A stretch of DNA of 63,229 bases from Pelotomaculum sp. PtaB.Bin104. GTDB taxonomy: Bacteria; Bacillota; Desulfotomaculia; Desulfotomaculales; Pelotomaculaceae. The DNA is taken from assembly GCA_002067205.1 (NCBI GenBank), contig MVQL01000180.1, forward strand, positions 1 to 63,229. The letters run 5' to 3'. The position numbers and the translations under genes are program-made. Shown here one piece after another: positions 19,428-30,027 of the stretch (position 1 is the first letter of the stretch; every line of letters begins with the position of its first letter). The notes under the pieces were generated by a model. The model searched no databases and had not been told where the DNA came from. It saw only the letters and a program-made list of their open reading frames with translations.

Positions 19428-20035
19428 AAATCACCAGCTCTGAATTTGTAAAAAGTGCAGTAAATCTTGCCAGCTACCCGGCCGGGGAACTTGCTGAAGT
19501 TGCCCTGGCCGGGCGTTCTAATGTAGGGAAGTCTTCCCTCCTGAATAAACTTGTAAACCGGCGGGGTCTGGCCCGGACCAGCAACACTCCCGGGAGAACC
19601 CGCTTGATCAATTTTTTCCTGGTCAACGGACTTTTTTATCTGGTGGACCTGCCTGGCTATGGCTACGCCAAAGTTCCTGTCAGCGAGCGGGAGAGCTGGA
19701 GAAGAATGATTGAGACCTATTTAAAAAAAAGAGCTAACCTGAGAGGAATTTTGCTGCTTATCGACAGCCGCCACCCGCCTTCCGCCCAGGACCTGCAGAT
19801 GTATGGCTGGTTTAAGGACAATAGTCTGCCGGTGCTGGTGGTGGCCACTAAAGTCGATAAACTTTCCCGCTCGCAGCTGCTGCGCTCCATGAAGGTGATC
19901 CGGGATAGCCTGTCACTGTCACCGGAAGACGCGCTGGTTCCGTTTTCCGCGCTAACCGGCCAGGGGCGGGAAGACCTTCTTGATTGCATCGGCCGGTGGG
20001 CGGGTATTACCAGCAAGGACCATAATTCAATTTAG
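19424..20035 (+). CDS. ysxC: GTPase YsxC/EngB, 50S ribosome assembly
   Basis: Essential small GTPase needed for late assembly of the large ribosomal subunit. Motifs: [13 protein letters not shown] (G1), [12 protein letters not shown] (G2), [10 protein letters not shown] (G3), ATKVDKL (G4) and FSALTGQG (G5). Length 203 is normal. The ATG overlaps the lonA stop; lonA-ysxC order is conserved in Bacillus and relatives. Confidence 0.97.
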   Translation: MKITSSEFVKSAVNLASYPAGELAEVALAGRSNVGKSSLLNKLVNRRGLARTSNTPGRTRLINFFLVNGLFYLVDLPGYGYAKVPVSERESWRRMIETYLKKRANLRGILLLIDSRHPPSAQDLQMYGWFKDNSLPVLVVATKVDKLSRSQLLRSMKVIRDSLSLSPEDALVPFSALTGQGREDLLDCIGRWAGITSKDHNSI

Positions 20036-20068
20036 TTATCCCTGGCCCCTATCCAGCACCATCAACAT

Positions 20069-21175
20069 TTAATCTTTGATAGCCGGTAAATCAGAAAGTA
20101 TTCCTGTTAGCAGTGACTTTTTCTGCGGCTTTTCCGTACTCCGGTCATAAACCACCGTCTCCATTGACTGCCGGGCAAAATCGTTGATCACTGCGGTTTC
20201 GTAGGGAACAGTGCCGGCAATTTCCCCCGCTGCTTTGGCGGCAGCGATGAACCGCTCGTAGGCTTCCAGGGGCACCTGTGGATTGCCGGTCCAAATGTTC
20301 AGTGACTGGTATCTTTGGATGGACTTTAACAAGATTTGCTGGTCGAGATTGTTAAAGGACTGGGATACCGCCTGCAGCACCTCTTCAGCGCTGTGCTGGC
20401 TGAGCCAGAGTTGGGCTTTGCAGATGGCATTGGTAAACTTTTGAATATCTCCCGGTTGTTCTTCAATATAGGCAGGGAGGGCAGCAAAGGCGGTCACAGC
20501 CATAGGGCCGGAAGTTTCGCCAACTGCGGCGACCACCCGGCCATACCCTTGTGCTTCTGCCAGGGAGGCCTCAGGTTCCAGCAACTGGATGTAGTTGCCG
20601 GTGCCCGAGCGGAATGCGCCAAGGCGCAGGGCCTCCGGGATATTATAGTAAATGATCATCTTCCGGTAGGGAGGCAGGTTATTTTGCCGGAGCACACTCT
20701 CCAGGGCAATTCCGGAGCTGTCGTCTTGCGAGTTGCCGATGATGGTTTTATCCTTAAGGTCGGACCACTGGAATCCGGTGCTGTCCTGCCTTCCCAGTAG
20801 CAAGGAGCCGTCCTGCAAGGACATGGTGCCGAAGATTTTTGGCAAAGCTTCCCCTTTATCAGATAAAGCCGGGTTAAAGATGATTTTTTGCAGGCCGCAC
20901 AGAGCTATGTCCGTCCGGCGGTCCTGTAAAGCCGCGCGAATAGCCCCGGGGCTGGAAGTGGTAATTTTGACCTCAAGGTTTTGCTCTTTAAAAAAATTCA
21001 GGTTCTGGGCCAGGTATAAGGGCAAAAAGTAAGGAGATCGCACTGATTCCATCACCCGGACGGTGTGCACCTCCGTCGCCTCTTGGGTATTTTCCCGCCT
21101 GTGTGTAATCAAGATAGTTAGCAGGATAAAAACAAGGAGCGTTATTGCAATCAATATCTTTGATTTAAGCTGCAA
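20069..21175 (-). CDS. ABC-type substrate-binding protein, membrane anchored
   Basis: A 368-residue periplasmic-binding-like protein of the NMT1/SsuA class (VMESVRSPYFLPLYLAQNLNFF, then FKEQNLEVKITT), which bind sulfonates, nitrate, thiamine precursors or similar small ligands. The N-terminus has a membrane segment (ILIAITLLVFILLTILI) but no lipobox cysteine, so it is probably an anchored rather than lipid-attached protein. No permease or ATPase gene is adjacent, so the substrate cannot be inferred. It is the only minus-strand gene between typA and comEC, inserted between ysxC and valS. Confidence 0.8.
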   Translation of the reverse strand: MQLKSKILIAITLLVFILLTILITHRRENTQEATEVHTVRVMESVRSPYFLPLYLAQNLNFFKEQNLEVKITTSSPGAIRAALQDRRTDIALCGLQKIIFNPALSDKGEALPKIFGTMSLQDGSLLLGRQDSTGFQWSDLKDKTIIGNSQDDSSGIALESVLRQNNLPPYRKMIIYYNIPEALRLGAFRSGTGNYIQLLEPEASLAEAQGYGRVVAAVGETSGPMAVTAFAALPAYIEEQPGDIQKFTNAICKAQLWLSQHSAEEVLQAVSQSFNNLDQQILLKSIQRYQSLNIWTGNPQVPLEAYERFIAAAKAAGEIAGTVPYETAVINDFARQSMETVVYDRSTEKPQKKSLLTGILSDLPAIKD

Positions 21176-21337
21176 TATTTAAACCCCCTGTGATATTTAT
21201 TATTTTAAAATTCTATTTAGGAAAATGATTTTTCATACCAGGGCTCTAAAGAATATTTTATTGAAGGATTTTTGCCTTTATTGGAGAAAATATGCCAAGG
21301 AGGTTGAAAGCGCCTTATTGTTTGATGCGGATGCTGT

Positions 21338-21375
21338 CTCCTCCGTTTGTTAAAAGCGGAGGGGTTTTTGGTTTT
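21338..21375 (+). terminator. Intrinsic terminator in the valS leader
   Basis: ctcctccg pairs with cggagggg (8 bp with one G-U) around an 11-base loop, followed by tttttggtttt. It lies 27 bases before valS and there is no gene before it on this strand, so it is likely a regulated terminator. A T-box sequence (ggtggnaccgcg) is not visible. Confidence 0.65.
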
Positions 21376-21401
21376 ACAATAGATATGAGGAGAGGATCCA
21401 C

Positions 21402-24047
21402 TTGGCTAAAGATGATATTCCCTCTGTTTACGATCCCCGTGCGGTGGAGGATCGGTGGTATCGTTACTGGGAAGATAGCGGTTTTTTTCACGCGGAGGTT
21501 AACCCGGAGCAGGAACCTTTCTGCATCGTGATGCCGCCGCCCAACGTTACCGGGCAGTTGCACATGGGGCATGCCCTGGATAATACCCTGCAGGATATTC
21601 TTACCAGGTGGCGCCGCATGCAGGGCTACAATACCCTCTGGATGCCAGGCACTGATCACGCGGGCATCGCCACCCAGGCCAAGGTCGACGAACAGTTGGC
21701 CCAGGAAGGGACCTCACGTTATGATATCGGCCGCGAGGCCTTCTTAAAACGGGTCTGGGCCTGGAAAGAGCGGTACGGCAACCGGATTACCACCCAGCTC
21801 AGAAGGTTGGGTGCCTCCTGCGACTGGCAGCGGGAGCGGTTCACTATGGATGAAGGCTGCTCCGAGGCCGTTCTGGAGGTGTTTGTTAACCTGTACCAGC
21901 GGGGCTTGATTTACCGGGACTACTATATTACCAACTGGTGCCCCCGGTGTCAGACTACGATCTCTGACATTGAAGTCGAGCACCAGGAAGAGCCCGGCCA
22001 CTTTTATCACTTAAGATACCCGTATAAAGACGGCAGCGGCTCTATTGAAGTGGCTACTACCCGCCCGGAAACAGTGCTTGGGGATACTGCGGTGGCGGTC
22101 CATCCGGACGACGAGCGCTATGCCGGGGTGATCGGCAAAACCCTGATCCTGCCCCTGGTCGGGCGAGAGATGCCGGTAATCGCCGATGAGTATGTGGACC
22201 CCTCCTTCGGTACCGGGGCGGTGAAGATCACCCCGGCCCATGACCCCAACGACTTTGAGGTGGGTCACCGGCATAATCTGGAGCAGATAATTGTGATCGA
22301 CAAGGAAGGCAAGATGAGCCCGGAGGCAGGCCCGCGCTACCAGGGGCTGGACCGCTATGAGTGCCGCAAGAAAATTGTCCGGGACCTGGAGGCGGGCGGC
22401 TACCTGATCAAGACGGAGGACCTCTCCCACGCGGTGGGCCACTGCTACCGCTGCCATACTGTCATCGAGCCGGCGCTCTCCCGCCAGTGGTTTGTTAAAA
22501 TGAAGCCCCTGGCTGAAGCAGCGATCCTGGCCGCTAAAAATGGCGACGTCCGCTTTATTCCGGAGAGGTTTACCAAGATATACCTGGGCTGGATGGAAAA
22601 TATCCGCGACTGGTGCATTTCCCGCCAGCTCTGGTGGGGGCACCGCATCCCGGTGTGGTACTGCCAGGACTGTGAAGAGATGGTGGCAGCCAAAGAGCCG
22701 GTGAAAGAGTGTCCCAAATGCGGCGGCACCCATATGGAGCAGGACCCCGATGTGCTGGATACCTGGTTTTCCTCTGCGCTGTGGCCGTTTTCCACGCTGG
22801 GCTGGCCCAAGCAGACCATTGAGCTGGCTTACTACTATCCTACCTCCGTGCTGGTTACCGGCCGCGATATAATTTTCTTCTGGGTAGCCCGGATGATCTT
22901 TTCCGGCCTGGCTTTTATGAACGAGGTGCCGTTTAGGGAAGTGTTTATCCATGGCCTGGTGCTGGATGCCCTGGGGCGGAAAATGAGCAAGTCTCTGGGC
23001 AACGGGGTGGACCCGATCGATGTGATTGAGTCCCACGGCGCCGACAGCCTGCGCTTCATGCTGGTTACCGGCAATACCCCGGGCAATGACCTGCGCTTTA
23101 ATTTTGAAAAATTGGAGGGCGCCCGCAACTTTGCCAATAAGCTCTGGAATGCCTCCCGGTTTGTGATGATGAACCTGGAGGACTATGATCCCAGCGGCCG
23201 GCCGGGTGAGTACACGCTGCCCGACCGCTGGATTATCAGCCGCTTCCAGGCTGTGGCGGGAGAGGTGACCAGGCTGCTGGAGGCCTACGAGCTGGGCGAG
23301 GCGGCCCGGGTTTTATATGAGTTCATCTGGAATGAATTTTGCGACTGGTACATCGAGTTGGCCAAGCCCAGGCTATACGGCAAAACCACTCCCCTGGACC
23401 GTTATACGGCTCAGCACGTGCTCACTGCCGTGCTCAAGGGCACGCTGGAGCTGCTCCACCCGTTTATGCCTTTTATTACCGAAGAGATCTGGCAGCACCT
23501 GCCGGGCCGGGGTGTGACGATTATGCGCGCCGCCTGGCCTGCAGCCCGCACAGACCTCCTGGATCCGGAAGCGGAAAATGAGATGGGGATGCTGATGGAG
23601 GTAACGAAGGCGATCCGGCACATCCGCAGCGAGATGAACGTGCCGCCTGGCCGTCAGATCGAGGCCCTGCTGGAGGTTGGCGCTGAGGCTAACCGGTCCC
23701 TGCTCGAACGGGGCGCCGGTATAATCAAAGGCCTGGCCAACGCCGGCATCAGTATTCATGAGACACTGCAGGAAAAACCGGAACAGGCCGCCCATGCGGT
23801 TACCCGTGGAGTGGAGATATTTATCCAGCTCAAGGGTCTGATCGACATTGATAAGGAAACAGCCAGGCTGAAGAAAGAGCTGGCAGCCCTGGAAAAAGAC
23901 CTGTCCCGGGTGCAGGGCAAGTTAAACAACCAGGGCTTTTTGGGCAAGGCCCCGGCAGATGTGATTGAAAAAGAGCGGAAAAAAGAAGAAGAGCTTTCCG
24001 CCAAGCAGTATGCAGTTAAGGAAAGGCTTGCTATGCTGGCAGGATAA
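21402..24047 (+). CDS. valS: Valine-tRNA ligase
   Basis: Class I aminoacyl-tRNA synthetase charging tRNA-Val. Signature motifs are [15 protein letters not shown] (HIGH) and KMSKSLGNG (KMSKS), with the CP1 editing domain between them ([17 protein letters not shown]). Zinc-binding cysteine pairs include CPRCQ and CPKCGG. The C-terminal coiled-coil arm ([17 protein letters not shown]) is specific to ValS. TTG start at 21402 with RBS GAGGAGAGG; 881 residues. It is preceded by a terminator that may control it. Confidence 0.97.
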   Translation: MAKDDIPSVYDPRAVEDRWYRYWEDSGFFHAEVNPEQEPFCIVMPPPNVTGQLHMGHALDNTLQDILTRWRRMQGYNTLWMPGTDHAGIATQAKVDEQLAQEGTSRYDIGREAFLKRVWAWKERYGNRITTQLRRLGASCDWQRERFTMDEGCSEAVLEVFVNLYQRGLIYRDYYITNWCPRCQTTISDIEVEHQEEPGHFYHLRYPYKDGSGSIEVATTRPETVLGDTAVAVHPDDERYAGVIGKTLILPLVGREMPVIADEYVDPSFGTGAVKITPAHDPNDFEVGHRHNLEQIIVIDKEGKMSPEAGPRYQGLDRYECRKKIVRDLEAGGYLIKTEDLSHAVGHCYRCHTVIEPALSRQWFVKMKPLAEAAILAAKNGDVRFIPERFTKIYLGWMENIRDWCISRQLWWGHRIPVWYCQDCEEMVAAKEPVKECPKCGGTHMEQDPDVLDTWFSSALWPFSTLGWPKQTIELAYYYPTSVLVTGRDIIFFWVARMIFSGLAFMNEVPFREVFIHGLVLDALGRKMSKSLGNGVDPIDVIESHGADSLRFMLVTGNTPGNDLRFNFEKLEGARNFANKLWNASRFVMMNLEDYDPSGRPGEYTLPDRWIISRFQAVAGEVTRLLEAYELGEAARVLYEFIWNEFCDWYIELAKPRLYGKTTPLDRYTAQHVLTAVLKGTLELLHPFMPFITEEIWQHLPGRGVTIMRAAWPAARTDLLDPEAENEMGMLMEVTKAIRHIRSEMNVPPGRQIEALLEVGAEANRSLLERGAGIIKGLANAGISIHETLQEKPEQAAHAVTRGVEIFIQLKGLIDIDKETARLKKELAALEKDLSRVQGKLNNQGFLGKAPADVIEKERKKEEELSAKQYAVKERLAMLAG

Positions 24048-24166
24048 AATAAGTGTTTAGTGACAGGTCCTCCGGTTAAATGCTTATGGTGCGTGTAGGG
24101 CTGTGCGGCCTGTTGTGGAAGAACGAGGTATGTTTATATTTAATGTCAAGTCCTGGAGGCACACTG

Positions 24167-25465
24167 TTGGACTATCAAGCGGCAATGAATTATTTGGCTG
24201 AATTAACTAAGTTCGGGTTTAATTTTGGACTGGAGCGAATCGAGGAGCTCTTGAGACGGCTGGATACCCCGCACCGTCAATTGAAGATCGTGCATGTCGG
24301 CGGGACGAACGGCAAAGGTTCCACTACGGCCATGCTGGCAAACATTTTGCGTTTTGCCGGGTACCGGGTGGGGACCTTCACTTCGCCCCACCTGCATGTT
24401 TATACTGAGCGATTCCGGATCAACGGGGCAGAAATTGACCGGCGAAAGCTCGCCGGTTTAATTGCAGGCCTCCGGCCTCACCTGGAAGAGATGGTGGCCG
24501 GGGGTTTTGAACACCCGACTGAATTCGAAGTGAGCACGGCCATCGCCTTTCAATACTTTAACCAGGAAAAAGTGGACTTCCTGGTGCTGGAGGTCGGTCT
24601 GGGCGGTGCTGTCGACTCCACCAACGTGGTGACGCCGCTAATCTCGGTGATTACCAATGTGGCCGTGGATCACACAAACTATTTGGGTGAAACGATCGGT
24701 GAGATAGCCCGGGTCAAGTCGGGCATAATTAAGCCGGGTATTCCTGCAGTCACCGCGGCGGCGGGAGAGGCGCTGGAAATCATTGAAGCAGCCTGTCTGG
24801 ACAAGGGCTCCCCATTAACAGTAGTGGGTCGGGATATCACCTGGGAACAAATTTCCGCTTCCCCTGCCGGACAGCAATTCCGGGTCAGGGGGCGCCGGGT
24901 TGCTTATAATGACCTGAGGCTATCTATGATCGGCAGGCATCAGCAGGTTAATGCCGCCACGGCCATCGCCGCGATCGAGTTGCTGGCTGACCAGGGCATT
25001 AATATTGACCCAGCGGCGGTGCGGGAAGGGCTGGTCGCCACACGCTGGCCGGCTAGGCTGGAGCTTTTCGGCGGGGAGCCGCTGGTGTTAATCGACGGGG
25101 CCCATAATTATGAAAGCGCGCGCAGCCTGCGCCAGGCTTTGACGGAATACTTTCCGGGCCGGGGGCTGGTGCTATTGATCGGGATGCTTGACGATAAGGA
25201 GCGCGGTCTTGTGGCGGCTGAACTGGCGCCGGCGGCCAGGGCGGCGGTAGTCACCAGGCCGGACAGCCCGCGGGCCGGGCACTGGCAGGGCCTGGCCCGT
25301 GAAGTGGGGCGCTATGTCCAGGAGGTTTATCTTGTAGAGGATATCAAAGAGGCTTTTGAGCAGGCGCTGTCCCTGGCCCAGCCGGGAGAGCTGTTATGCG
25401 TTACCGGCTCGCTGTATATGGTGGGCAGGGTGCGGGAATTAATTATCAAAGCCAGGGGGAATTAG
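24167..25465 (+). CDS. folC: Folylpolyglutamate / dihydrofolate synthase
   Basis: Adds glutamate to folates (and to dihydropteroate if bifunctional). It has the Mur-ligase-type P-loop HVGGTNGKGSTT, the family segment FTSPHLHVYTERFRING, and LIDGAHNYESARSL in the C-terminal domain. The open frame begins at 24080, but the first residues are unlike the family. TTG 24167 has ctggagg seven bases upstream and gives 432 residues, the normal size. valS-folC order is common in Firmicutes. Confidence 0.93.
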   Translation: MDYQAAMNYLAELTKFGFNFGLERIEELLRRLDTPHRQLKIVHVGGTNGKGSTTAMLANILRFAGYRVGTFTSPHLHVYTERFRINGAEIDRRKLAGLIAGLRPHLEEMVAGGFEHPTEFEVSTAIAFQYFNQEKVDFLVLEVGLGGAVDSTNVVTPLISVITNVAVDHTNYLGETIGEIARVKSGIIKPGIPAVTAAAGEALEIIEAACLDKGSPLTVVGRDITWEQISASPAGQQFRVRGRRVAYNDLRLSMIGRHQQVNAATAIAAIELLADQGINIDPAAVREGLVATRWPARLELFGGEPLVLIDGAHNYESARSLRQALTEYFPGRGLVLLIGMLDDKERGLVAAELAPAARAAVVTRPDSPRAGHWQGLAREVGRYVQEVYLVEDIKEAFEQALSLAQPGELLCVTGSLYMVGRVRELIIKARGN

Positions 25466-25467
25466 CA

Positions 25468-25932
25468 TTGTCTTTTGAAGAAAAGCTAATGAAATTGGGG
25501 ATCCACATTCCGGACGCGCCCAGGCCGGTTGCCGCTTATATCCCGGCCGTGCTTGCGGGATCTTTTGTCTATGCATCGGGGCAGCTGCCTGTTGCCGACG
25601 GTCAGCTGAAATTTGCCGGCAAGCTTGACCGGGACCTGACTACCACAGAGGGTTACCAGGCGGCGCGCCTGTGCGCAATCAATTGCCTGGCGGCGATCAA
25701 GGGGGTTATTGGCAGCCTGGACAATATCGTCAGGGTGGTTAAAGTGACAGGCTTCGTTAACAGTACTGCCGGGTTTACCCAGCAGCCACAGGTTATAAAC
25801 GGCGCGTCCGAACTTATTGGCGATATTTTCGGAGAGATGGGCAAACACGCCCGGTCAGCCGTTGGCGTCAGTGACCTGCCCCTTAATGCTGCAGAAGAAG
25901 TAGAGATAATTGTTGAAGCCAGGCCGTGTTAA
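25468..25932 (+). CDS. RidA family imine/enamine deaminase
   Basis: Member of the YjgF/YER057c/UK114 family, which hydrolyses reactive enamine/imine intermediates. The branch seen here starts SFEEKLMKLGIHIPDAP and has ASGQLPVADGQLKFAG, and the end HARSAVGVSDLPLNAAEEVE carries the conserved Arg of the active site. TTG 25468 with RBS agggggaa gives 154 residues. The open frame starts at 25396 inside folC. Directly after the folC stop, so co-transcribed. Confidence 0.9.
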   Translation: MSFEEKLMKLGIHIPDAPRPVAAYIPAVLAGSFVYASGQLPVADGQLKFAGKLDRDLTTTEGYQAARLCAINCLAAIKGVIGSLDNIVRVVKVTGFVNSTAGFTQQPQVINGASELIGDIFGEMGKHARSAVGVSDLPLNAAEEVEIIVEARPC

Positions 25933-26058
25933 ACCGCAATGAATACTTAAGTCTGCATCAGCAAAGACCTTGTTATTAAATAGCTTAAATGGTAAACTAT
26001 GAGATGGTGAAATAGTTGCGTTTACACCAATTAAGGAATTTTGATTCGGGAGAGACTA

Positions 26059-26319
26059 ATGTCTAAGAGCTTTGGAAAAGGTAGCAGCGGTCTGGGTGTG
26101 TTGCTCCTGCTCCTGCTGGCTGGCGGGTTGGCCGGCAGTGCCGTTGGCAATGCGCTGGCTCCGGCGTTGCCATGGTTAAAGGCGTCCTCAACAATTGGGT
26201 TAAAGCCATTTACCCTGGACCTGCAGTTTTTTAGTATGACTTTTGGCTTTACTTTTAACCTGAGTTTGTTAACGGCCCTGGGATTTTTTCTCGGCTATAT
26301 CATATACAAGCGGGTGTGA
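26059..26319 (+). CDS. Small membrane protein, DUF4321-like
   Basis: An 86-residue protein with two hydrophobic segments (LGVLLLLLLAGGLAGSAVG near the start and FNLSLLTALGFFLGYIIY at the end). Small proteins of this shape just before maf are annotated as DUF4321 in clostridia; the match is from memory. ATG 26059 with RBS cgggagag; 4 bases before maf. Confidence 0.7.
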   Translation: MSKSFGKGSSGLGVLLLLLLAGGLAGSAVGNALAPALPWLKASSTIGLKPFTLDLQFFSMTFGFTFNLSLLTALGFFLGYIIYKRV

Positions 26320-26323
26320 GACG

Positions 26324-27019
26324 ATGAAAGAGCTGATCCTGGCCTCGGCCTCACCGCGCCGCTCACAATTGTTAAAACAACTGGGCTTGGATTACCGGGT
26401 AATGATTTGCAATCAGGAGGAAAATACTCCCCCCGGTTTGAAGCCTGCCGAGGTGGTTGAGCTGCTGGCCGAAAGGAAGGCCATGGCTGTGGCTGAAGTC
26501 CTGAATGATGGCATTGTGATCGGGGCGGATACTGTTGTCGTCTGGCAAGGACAGGTGCTGGGCAAACCGTCCGGTGACCAGGAGGCCGAGGAAATGTTGA
26601 ATGGCCTGCAAGGAGGTGCGCACGACGTATATACCGGGGTGGCCGTGGTGGATGCCGGGAGCCGCAAGATCGAGGTTGGCCATGAGATCACCAGGGTGAT
26701 CTTTCGGCCGGTGGGGATGGACGAGATCCGTCGCTATGTAGCCAGCGGTGAGCCGCTGGACAAGGCCGGTCCTTGCGTCAGCCCGGTCGGCCAAGACAGC
26801 GCTTATCCAGCAGATGGACTGTCAAACGAAGATAATGCTTCCCCTAAAGGCACCGGCTGCGCGGGTGCTTATGCCATACAGGGAATAGGGGCAATATTTG
26901 TTGAAAGAATTGAAGGGGATTACACCAATGTGGTCGGATTACCGCTGCCCTTGTTATATCAGATGCTGAACAAAATGGATTACAATATCTTTGATAAACA
27001 AAGCGAGCAGGCAAATTAA
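26324..27019 (+). CDS. maf: Maf nucleoside triphosphate pyrophosphatase with insertion
   Basis: Maf proteins hydrolyse non-canonical nucleotides such as dTTP/UTP analogues and affect septum formation. The family signature LASASPRRSQLLKQLGLDY and the catalytic IGADTVVVWQG segment are present. The normal DKAGAYxIQGIG motif is split: DKAG ends at residue 149 and AYAIQGIGAIFVERIEGDYTNVVGLP resumes at 182. Between them lie 32 extra residues (PCVSPVGQDSAYPADG...), in frame. Length 231 versus about 190-200 normally. Activity of the inserted form is uncertain because this loop is near the active site. Confidence 0.92.
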   Translation: MKELILASASPRRSQLLKQLGLDYRVMICNQEENTPPGLKPAEVVELLAERKAMAVAEVLNDGIVIGADTVVVWQGQVLGKPSGDQEAEEMLNGLQGGAHDVYTGVAVVDAGSRKIEVGHEITRVIFRPVGMDEIRRYVASGEPLDKAGPCVSPVGQDSAYPADGLSNEDNASPKGTGCAGAYAIQGIGAIFVERIEGDYTNVVGLPLPLLYQMLNKMDYNIFDKQSEQAN

Positions 27020-27553
27020 CCTGCTCGTTCTTCCTTAAGGCGCGATTTTGACCCCATTAGATTTTGTTGCTGTCAGGGCGTAAATCCACAATTAATACAA
27101 CTAAATGATGTTTTAATGATGAGAAAGTTCCCACTTGGTTGAAACCAATTGTTGGAGACAATGTGTTATTTATTCAGGGCTAATATTTTAAACTGATCAA
27201 TCAATGTCTTGCGAAAACATAAGGGCTATTATAAAATATTATTCTAGGTGTGTTTAATCAATTTGCCAATAAACTTGTTAGGTGTAACAAAATAAACTTT
27301 TTTTCGAAAAAGTTTAAGACAAGCCCTCGCTAAGATACAATAATTACCATCACGGTTGCATAACACCACCGAGTTTAATTTCTCATCACCAGCTTGTTTG
27401 ACTTGAATGAAAATGAGTAATAAGGTGTGGCTTTTGACAAAGTCATGATATTTATAACCAAGATTGGGTATGGCAGTTGTACCGGGAATTGCAGCCCGGC
27501 TGTAATTGGTTAAACGACAAGAAATAGCAATTATGCTAGAAAGGGGCCGGGAA
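27020..27553. other. Intergenic region before mreB
   Basis: About 530 bases without a supported gene. A hairpin aaacttttt-ttcg-aaaaagttt is at about 27294-27316. A 120-residue open frame on the minus strand overlaps mreB and has no family resemblance. In relatives radC often lies here; I see no trace of it. It presumably holds the mreB promoter. Confidence 0.5.
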
Positions 27554-28585
27554 ATGCGCATCGGTCTGTTTTCAAAGGATATGGGTATGGATTTGGGTAC
27601 TGCCAATTCCCTGGTTTATGTCAAGGGCAAGGGAATTGTTATTCGTGAGCCTTCGGTGGTAGCGGTGCAAAAGGATTCCGGCAAGGTACTGGCGGTAGGA
27701 GAAGACGCAAAAAGGATGATCGGACGTACGCCGGGCAATATTATTGCGATCCGGCCGCTTAAAGACGGGGTTATTGCCGATTTCGACGTTACCCAAAGCA
27801 TGATCAAATACTTCATTAATAAGTCGCTGCGCAGCCACACTTTTTTAATCCGTCCCCGGGTTGTTGTGGGTGTTCCATCTGGAGTCACCACCGTGGAGGA
27901 AAGGGCGGTGCGCGAAGCGGCACTGCAGGCGGGGGCGCGGGAAGCCTACCTGATTGAAGAGCCGATGGCTGCGGCGATCGGGGCAGGGCTGCCTGTTCAT
28001 GAGCCTACCGGCAATATGATCGTGGACATCGGCGGGGGAACAACAGAAGTCGCGGTAATATCCCTGGGCGGCATTGTGACCAGCCGCTCGAGTAGGATTG
28101 CCAGCAATGAATTGGACGAAGCGATTATAAACCACGTCAAGCGCACTTACAATTTATTGATTGGCGAGCGCACTGCCGAGGCCATTAAAATCCAGATTGG
28201 CTCAGCTTACCCGCTTGATGATATTGAAATTGAAGAGGTGCGGGGACGTGACCTAATCACCGGACTGCCCAAAACAATTCAAATTACCTCTGAAGAAATT
28301 TACAAGGCCCTCTCAGAGCCTGTGGCGAGCATTATTGAGGCGATTAAGTCCACCCTTGAGCAGACACCACCGGAATTAGCCTCTGACATTATGGACCGGG
28401 GTATTGTTATGGCTGGCGGCGGTTCACTATTGCGCGGTCTGGACCGCCTGGTGGTTGAGGTGACGGGAATGCCGGTGCACATGGCGGAAGAACCGCTGCT
28501 GTCAGTGGCCTACGGCGCCGGGCGCGTGCTGGAGAACATCAATGTGCTGCGCAAGGTACTGATCCAGAACAAACGGCCGGTTTAG
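27554..28585 (+). CDS. mreB: Rod-shape actin homologue MreB
   Basis: Membrane-associated actin-like filament protein guiding lateral wall synthesis. Actin-fold motifs are present: [15 protein letters not shown] (phosphate 1), [16 protein letters not shown] (phosphate 2), and [11 protein letters not shown] (adenosine). ATG 27554 ([15 protein letters not shown]) with an upstream aaagggg; the open frame extends to 27506 but those residues are not in the family. First gene of mreB-mreC-mreD-pbp2-minCDE-rodA. Confidence 0.95.
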   Translation: MRIGLFSKDMGMDLGTANSLVYVKGKGIVIREPSVVAVQKDSGKVLAVGEDAKRMIGRTPGNIIAIRPLKDGVIADFDVTQSMIKYFINKSLRSHTFLIRPRVVVGVPSGVTTVEERAVREAALQAGAREAYLIEEPMAAAIGAGLPVHEPTGNMIVDIGGGTTEVAVISLGGIVTSRSSRIASNELDEAIINHVKRTYNLLIGERTAEAIKIQIGSAYPLDDIEIEEVRGRDLITGLPKTIQITSEEIYKALSEPVASIIEAIKSTLEQTPPELASDIMDRGIVMAGGGSLLRGLDRLVVEVTGMPVHMAEEPLLSVAYGAGRVLENINVLRKVLIQNKRPV

Positions 28586-28616
28586 CAACACCGATCTAAG
28601 ACAGGGGGAAATCAGG

Positions 28617-29444
28617 GTGCGTTGGGAAACTGCCAGGAAGCTATTTTTCTTTGCTGTATTGTTGGCGGCTACCCTGGCGGCCATGCATTTTACCCTGCCG
28701 GAGCAGGCCCGGCTGAACTCGTTGGAATCCAAGTCCAGGGATGTTTTGGCGCCGTTGCAGGGTGGTTTGACGTGGCTGGGCAGGCAGGCATATCAATTGA
28801 TGTCCTTTCCAGTGTCTATGGTCAGGGCCGGAACACGCAACCAGTTTTTGGAGCAGGAGGTGGGCCGTCTGGAGAGCCAGGTGGTCCAGATGAACGAATA
28901 TAAGCTTGAGAGTGAACGTTTAGCCGGTTTGTTAAATTATAAGCAGGTCATGGCTAAAGATTACAATTTACTTGCCGCTTCTGTAGTAGGCAGAGACCCG
29001 GGCAACTGGTTTGGTACAATAGTCCTGAACCGGGGTACAGCGGATGGTGTTAAGGAGAATATGACTGTGATTACTCCTGAAGGACTGGTCGGGCGCGTGT
29101 TCTCTGTCTCCGCCTCCACCTGCGAGGTCTTATTGATCACCGATCCACGCAGCGGTGTTGGCGCGCTGATTCAGGATACCCGTATTTCCGGGGTTGTTGA
29201 GGGGGTGGCCGGCAGCGTTGGAATAGCCCGGATGATCCATGTTCCGAACAATGCGCCCTTAGAAGTCGGGCGGGCGGTGGTTACCTCCGGCCTAAGCAGT
29301 ATTTTCCCCAAAAGTATTCCAGTCGGTCAGATAACCGAGATCCGCAGTGATCCGTCCGGACTATTTAACAATGCTGACTTGCGAACTTACGCTGACTTGT
29401 TCCGGCTGGAGGAAGTGCTGATCATAACCGGCGTATATTCTTAA
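28617..29444 (+). CDS. mreC: Rod-shape protein MreC
   Basis: Bitopic membrane protein linking MreB to the wall synthases. One N-terminal membrane segment (LFFFAVLLAATLAAMHF), then a coiled coil (about 75-100: LEQEVGRLESQVVQMNEY), then two beta barrels with VVGRDPGNWFGTIVLNRGT typical of the family. GTG start with RBS caggggg. 275 residues, normal. Confidence 0.93.
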   Translation: MRWETARKLFFFAVLLAATLAAMHFTLPEQARLNSLESKSRDVLAPLQGGLTWLGRQAYQLMSFPVSMVRAGTRNQFLEQEVGRLESQVVQMNEYKLESERLAGLLNYKQVMAKDYNLLAASVVGRDPGNWFGTIVLNRGTADGVKENMTVITPEGLVGRVFSVSASTCEVLLITDPRSGVGALIQDTRISGVVEGVAGSVGIARMIHVPNNAPLEVGRAVVTSGLSSIFPKSIPVGQITEIRSDPSGLFNNADLRTYADLFRLEEVLIITGVYS

Positions 29445-29473
29445 CCTGGACACTGGCCGGGAGGAGGTTGAAT

Positions 29474-29968
29474 ATGTTGCCGTTTCCCGCATTGCTGCTC
29501 TTGTTTGGAGCGGTGTTGATTTTGCAGTCTACAGTGCTCGGGTACATCGCTGTTTACGGCATCAAACCAGATCTGATCCTGCTCCTGGCTGTTTTTAACG
29601 GCTTCCTCCTGGGTCCCAGGCAGGGGGCTTTTTTGGGTTTTGCCGCCGGTGCAGTCACAGATTTGTTTACCGGCAGCTACATTGGCCTGAACGCCATCTC
29701 TAAAATGGTTGCCGGCTATTTGGCCGGAATCTGCGGCGAGCGTTTTTACCAGGATAACGCTCTGGTTTTATCCGGGATAACTTTTGTTTGCTCCATAGCG
29801 GGATTATTGGTGGACTACCTGATGTTGCTGTCTTTAGGGATCCAGGTGAACATTTTCTATGGATTATTCAGGGTAATCCTGCCGGCCGCACTTTACACTG
29901 CTGTGTTAGTACCGATTCTTTATGGACGTGTTTTCCGTTACTTTAAAATCAAGGGGAGAGAACTATAG
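29474..29968 (+). CDS. mreD: Rod-shape membrane protein MreD
   Basis: Hydrophobic protein with about five membrane helices, completing the MreBCD set (ILQSTVLGYIAVYGIKPDLILL is the family's conserved start). I chose ATG 29474, six bases after GGAGG; a TTG at 29468 has no room for an RBS. 164 residues. Confidence 0.9.
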   Translation: MLPFPALLLLFGAVLILQSTVLGYIAVYGIKPDLILLLAVFNGFLLGPRQGAFLGFAAGAVTDLFTGSYIGLNAISKMVAGYLAGICGERFYQDNALVLSGITFVCSIAGLLVDYLMLLSLGIQVNIFYGLFRVILPAALYTAVLVPILYGRVFRYFKIKGREL

Positions 29969-30027
29969 CGCTATTTCAACCCCGGGGCTATTATGTTTGG
30001 TTCTGATTATTTTAGGTGGGGGAAAAC

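Noticed and set aside
21292..21531. 79-residue frame in the valS leader
   Set aside because: Runs into valS in another frame and over a terminator; a leader peptide with an excess of Val codons is not evident.
27244..27606. 120-residue minus-strand open frame before mreB
   Set aside because: Overlaps the 5' end of mreB, no family resemblance and no RBS; not kept as a gene, though a degraded gene cannot be excluded.
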